Assembly: GCA_009602725.1 (NCBI GenBank) | Contig: WELB01000002.1 | Span: 1,699,194 to 1,763,193 of the forward strand | Source: Spirogloea muscicola | Taxonomy: Eukaryota > Streptophyta > Zygnematophyceae > Spirogloeales > Spirogloeaceae | Direction of reading: 5' to 3' | Length of the DNA stretch: 64,000 nucleotides | Part shown: positions 60,354 through 64,000 of the stretch, piece by piece | Layout of the letters: each line of letters begins with the position of its first letter | Numbering within the stretch: position 1 is the stretch's first letter | The notes under the pieces: model-generated | Databases searched by the model: none | What the model saw: the letters and a program-made list of their open reading frames with translations, nothing else | What the model was told of the DNA's origin: nothing | Position numbers and translations under genes: made by a program

Positions 60354-63300
60354 CTACAACGACAAGGATGTGTTAGGTGCTAGGGCTGAGCAGCTATCCT
60401 GCTCGAGGACGCAGATCCTCTTGACATCTGCCAGGTAGGACTGCATGAAGCTGTTACGGCAGCCATAGTTGATGTCCTCGGACTGGCAGATGTCAGGGTA
60501 CTTGCCGCGCAACCTTGCGCCGGCCATCTGCTCATCTACTTTGGCGGCCTCGACAATCTCGGCGGCAAGCGCCAGCATGCGCTCCAGGCTTTGGAGGTCC
60601 GGCTTGGTCAGCTCGATCTGCCGATTGTGTGTGAAGTAGCTCTTGCAGTCCGTGTCCCGGGTGCAGTCCTGGACGCTCAGGTGGCCAAACTGTGCATCGC
60701 CAGCGCGCGTCTCGCCGGCACGGCACTGGTGCATCATATATGTCAGACCCGTGTTGACGGCCATGTAGTGGTATGTCTGGTGCAGCGTGTTGTAAGGCTC
60801 GATCTCGAGCAGCACGCTCGCGGCGCGAGCGAGCGCTGCTGGGTTGAGCAGCCCCGCGCCATGCAGTGAGACGATGATGTCCGCCTCCTGCACCGCCCGG
60901 AACTGTGCCATGAACGGCATACCCTGTCGCCACCCAGAGCCGCAATTGTTGATCACGACCATGGAATGTAGGGTTTAGGCTTTAGGTTAGGGTGTAAGGC
61001 TTAGGGTTTAGAGAGGTTTAGTGGAGACTTCACAAAGGTCCAAGCTTATCACTGACAGCGAGACTATGAGCAATGTAAGCGTACTGAATTCTGCTACATT
61101 GACACTCTTGCTGTAAGTACCTGGAACTCGACCATGCGGACCCGGAATCCCAGCTTGGCAAAGAGCCCCAGCAGCGCCTCGTGGCTCTCTGTGGTGAACA
61201 TGCGCCTCCCGGTCGTCACCTTCTGGTCCAGCCGCGTAATGTACAGCACCGTGATCTCGCCGATGGCGATCTGCGGCTGGGGGGTGAGACTCCGCCGCAG
61301 CTCGCGCTGGAACTTCTTGGCCACCTTCGGGCCACCAGGGTACACCGTGGCCTGCACGCCGTGCACCCATTTACCCAATAGCATAAGCTTGCTGCTGGGA
61401 CATCCGAAGCTCGCTTTTGCTTGTGCATGCCCGTTCTCCCGATAGCGAGGCCATAAAATTCTCTTGCCATGGGCTTTCTCACCTTCAACACCCCGGGCAT
61501 GATGACACGCTCAAAGCACAGCGGCTTATCTTCGGTCGCTGCATCAAAGGCCTCCTCGAATTCCACAGTGTTCCACGCCATCGGCCTGCGCACAGCTGTA
61601 GGGAGTTAGCTTTGGCATCTGCGTGAGGGATGCCATGCCTGGGACGTTCAACAGCTGATGACTGCGGGCACTTGGGCGACCTTCATGGTGCATTTCTCCT
61701 GCGAAAAATCGGCAACTGAGCTGTGTGCATCTCTGCCGCTCTAGCAGTACTCTATAGACTGTGCTTGCAGAGGGTTCATGCTGCCACAGACAAGAGGGTC
61801 TACTATGTGCTCTATTGACGAGTCTGACTGTCCTCTTAAATCACAGGGTCACTCAAGCTGCAGCTTGAAGAGAGGAGCGATGCTCACTTGTCGCCAAGCA
61901 CGAGGTGGGGCTCCATCTCAGAGTGCCACTCGAATCGAGTGCCTAGCTGCTGGCGCATCACAAGGATAGCGAGCTGCCGTATGAACGTTGCGTGGAACCC
62001 GGTCGTCCCCAAGTGGCGCAGCCTGAAGACCCCAGCTTACGGTAGGTCAGAGGAGTGTAGTCGAGCATGAGAACGAAGGTATGTGGCAGCTGCAATCAGC
62101 TTGACTTAGTGTACAGCATTGTAAGACAGAGGACCCAGGATTGGTGCTTTAGACGAGAGGCCAGTGGCCATGTCCATCAGCTTGCGCAACAGAAGGGCAC
62201 CTCATCAGTGTGTCGTGAGCACGCGGGAGGGCCACGCGGTGGACGGGCAGAGCGAGCGCCGGCTCTGCATAAAAAAGCGATAGGCAGCAAGAGTTGTGCC
62301 GCAAGTGAGGCACGGCACAGCAAAATGCTGCCACATTAGCTTCCCCACTTCTGATTAGCTCAATTTGCATAAGCCAGCGTGTCAATAAAGTCTACCAGAC
62401 CTCGCAAGCTGCGCACTGGCTGCACAAACTGCTGCTAGTTGGGGTAGCAACCATTGAGGCAATGCGGTTCTGACCGGTGGCATTGTTGACCAGGAGCATC
62501 TGCGCGAGCTTGCCAAAGATGTGCGCCACATTCGTGTTGCTCTTGTCCATGTACTGCAGGTACGTCGTGCCGCGCCGCCATGTGATGGCCGCCCGGCTGA
62601 GGAATGGCGCGGCGAGCCATGTCAGGGGCCTGCATCAGCCTGCCAGGCGATGTGTTCTCCCGCGCATCTGCTTGGTCCAAAAGTCCATACTGTGGTGACT
62701 AACCTGGCAAGCCAAGACATGGGCCGTCCCCCAAATTGCATCTCTGTCTCCTTCTTCAGCTGCAGCAGCGACGACAGCGGCGTCAGCAACCACAGTGCTA
62801 GCAATCGCGTCAGCGCTCGGCTGGCAAGAGTGACACGGCACATACGGCCAAGGAATGCCAGCCGCAGATAATCACTCACGTGCTTCTTCCAGGACTTGTA
62901 TTTAGGGAAGCTGCAGCGCAGCAGCTCCAGCGGCCCGCCTGGCGCTACTGCAGGAGCAAAGAACAACGGGGAGGCGAGCTGCCCATCAGCATTGCTTGTT
63001 ATGCTGGCAACAGCTAGGCGAGGCGTGGCAACGATATTGCAGCGGGCCGCGGGCTTGCGGTCGTGCAGCCCGCACCGGCACTATCGTCATTGGCGCACTC
63101 CTCGTCCATTGTCAGCGCATGCGTGCCATTGAAGCACATCGTGTCGACCACCGCCAGGAGCTGCAGGCAGCAGAACTGCGACGCCAGGTGGCAGGTGGCA
63201 GCAATCAGTGCACGTGCCTATAGGCCAAAAAAATGAAGTGGTCGATCTTCCAGGCGGCGAATGTCTGTGTACCTTGTTTTCCACGCGGTACATGCTCCAT

Positions 63301-64000
63301 GTAGAAGGCAGTGTGGTCGGCGGCGGCGTGTTTAGCTTCAGTGATTCTTCCGCAACCGCCGATTCCCAGTCTGTAAGTCCTAAGCTGAGGATTGTGCGCA
63401 GCTCTGTATGCACGGTCTGCATGCAGCCGCACCAGCGCACCCGCTGTCAGCTCAGGACTAGAGCCGCTCAGCCCCCATCAGTGGCGGGATGCGGTCGCCG
63501 GCTGTCGTGACGGTGGCATGGCCGGCTCACCGCGTTGCTCCCGGTGGCATTTGCAGAATCACCGGCGGCGGCTGCCTGCACGGCAGCTGCCGCAGGGATG
63601 GTGGCGGCGGCGGCGTTGGCAGCGGCCTGTCTCAACTCGCCTTCCAGCTGCGCGACATTGGCCTTCAGGCTGCGCAGCTCCTCTGCCGCCGCCGGTGCAG
63701 CTGCCGCCGTCTCCGATGCCGGCGCTACCGCACTGTTGCCTTCCCCGTCCAGCACGCGGCGCGGGCGCTTGCCCAGCCCAGGCTGGCCCGCCAAGGAGAG
63801 CGCCGTGCGCAGCGCCTCCGCATCTTCGAGCGCCGCTTGGTAGAAGTTCCTCGGCAGGAGGCCCCCTCCGTAAGCTGCAGCATGTGCGCAATGGCGTTGG
63901 CGAGCGAGCAGCAATTGAGAGCGCTGTCAAGCTGGGAGTTCTCATTCTTCAAAGAATCGCATTATATGTGTCACATACACTAGTCAATTATCTCCTACAA
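60354..64000 (-). CDS. GT61-family glycosyltransferase (EOGT/XylT-like), 5' end at or beyond window edge
   Basis: Probable Golgi/ER type II glycosyltransferase of CAZy family 61, which adds xylose, arabinose or GlcNAc to cell-wall polymers or glycoproteins. Clear exons (minus): 62022-61888, 61585-61483, 61351-61121, 60923-60354; phase is consistent across these. Motifs: LRHLGTTGFHATFIRQLAIL, KPLCFERVIMPGVLK, GEITVLYITR, and FMAQFRAVQEADIIVSLHGA followed by GLLNP, the HGAGL(L/T)NP hallmark. Further left-hand exons are approximate: THR-rich TTYLQYMDKSNTNVAHIFGK (about 62640-62470) and a Cys-rich stretch near 63220-63060. A 63914-63468 frame contains a short coiled coil (EELRSLKANVAQLEGEL) and an Ala-rich region that could be the Golgi stem. 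The transmembrane anchor was not seen. Donor sugar unknown. Confidence 0.83.
60965..61016 (-). repeat. Interstitial telomere-like tract in GT61 intron
   Basis: TAGGGTTTAGGCTTTAGGTTA and GGCTTAGGGTTTAGAG lie in the last intron, about 40 bases from the final exon. Confidence 0.85.

Overview
The window is nuclear DNA of a green-lineage organism, most likely a streptophyte alga. It has dense spliceosomal introns, long GCC/CGG runs, short TTTAGGG-type telomere-like tracts, and several plant-type regulators (a PB1-Raf-like MAPKKK, an SBP-box factor, an HSFA1-like heat-shock factor, a group C bZIP and a plant-type ARP9/Arp8). The exact organism is not established. Two N gaps (10118-10416 and 31975-32792), a 122-base T run beside the first gap and isolated n bases mark weak assembly.

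Layout. PB1-Raf-like kinase, + strand (38-6983). SBP-box factor, - strand (8413 to about 10820, interrupted by a gap). A LINE/hairpin-repeat block (10785-18400). MAGATAMA3/SEN1-like RNA helicase, - strand (19506-25417). A second repeat block (25745-27480). TEX261/SVP26 cargo adaptor, + strand (28202-29873). HSFA1-like factor, - strand (30189 to about 32990, first exon mostly in a gap). A short repeat block (33020-33275). ARP9/Arp8-like protein, - strand (34276-39583, 20 exons). A small LINE tail (39690-39875). Group C bZIP, - strand (41432-44906), head to head with DPH2, + strand (45648-49783). C-terminal exons of an AP180-type clathrin adaptor, - strand (50955 to about 52110), with no ANTH domain in view. 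A third large repeat block (52855-56150) holding a captured fragment of an ecdysoneless/SGT1-type gene. A secreted beta-helix protein, + strand (56676-59420). A GT61 glycosyltransferase, - strand (60354 to the right edge).

For the kinase, helicase, TEX261, ARP9, bZIP, DPH2 and beta-helix genes I traced exon joins by hand and the reading phase closes from start to stop. These are sequence-level models, not transcript-supported ones. The genes are ordinary host genes and do not form one pathway: osmotic/ABA-type signalling, transcription, INO80-type chromatin remodelling, RNA metabolism, eEF2 diphthamide synthesis, ER-Golgi transport and cell-wall/secretory glycosylation.

The most unusual content is a repeat system. 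Many 5'-truncated 3' ends of non-LTR retrotransposons (LINEs) with a restriction-like endonuclease domain are accompanied by dozens of copies of a unit of about 50-65 bp containing a GGGCTG...CAGCCC stem-loop. The units occur right after the LINE stop codon and also on their own, on both strands. They are concentrated in the 5' flanks of genes and absent from the gene bodies I could model.
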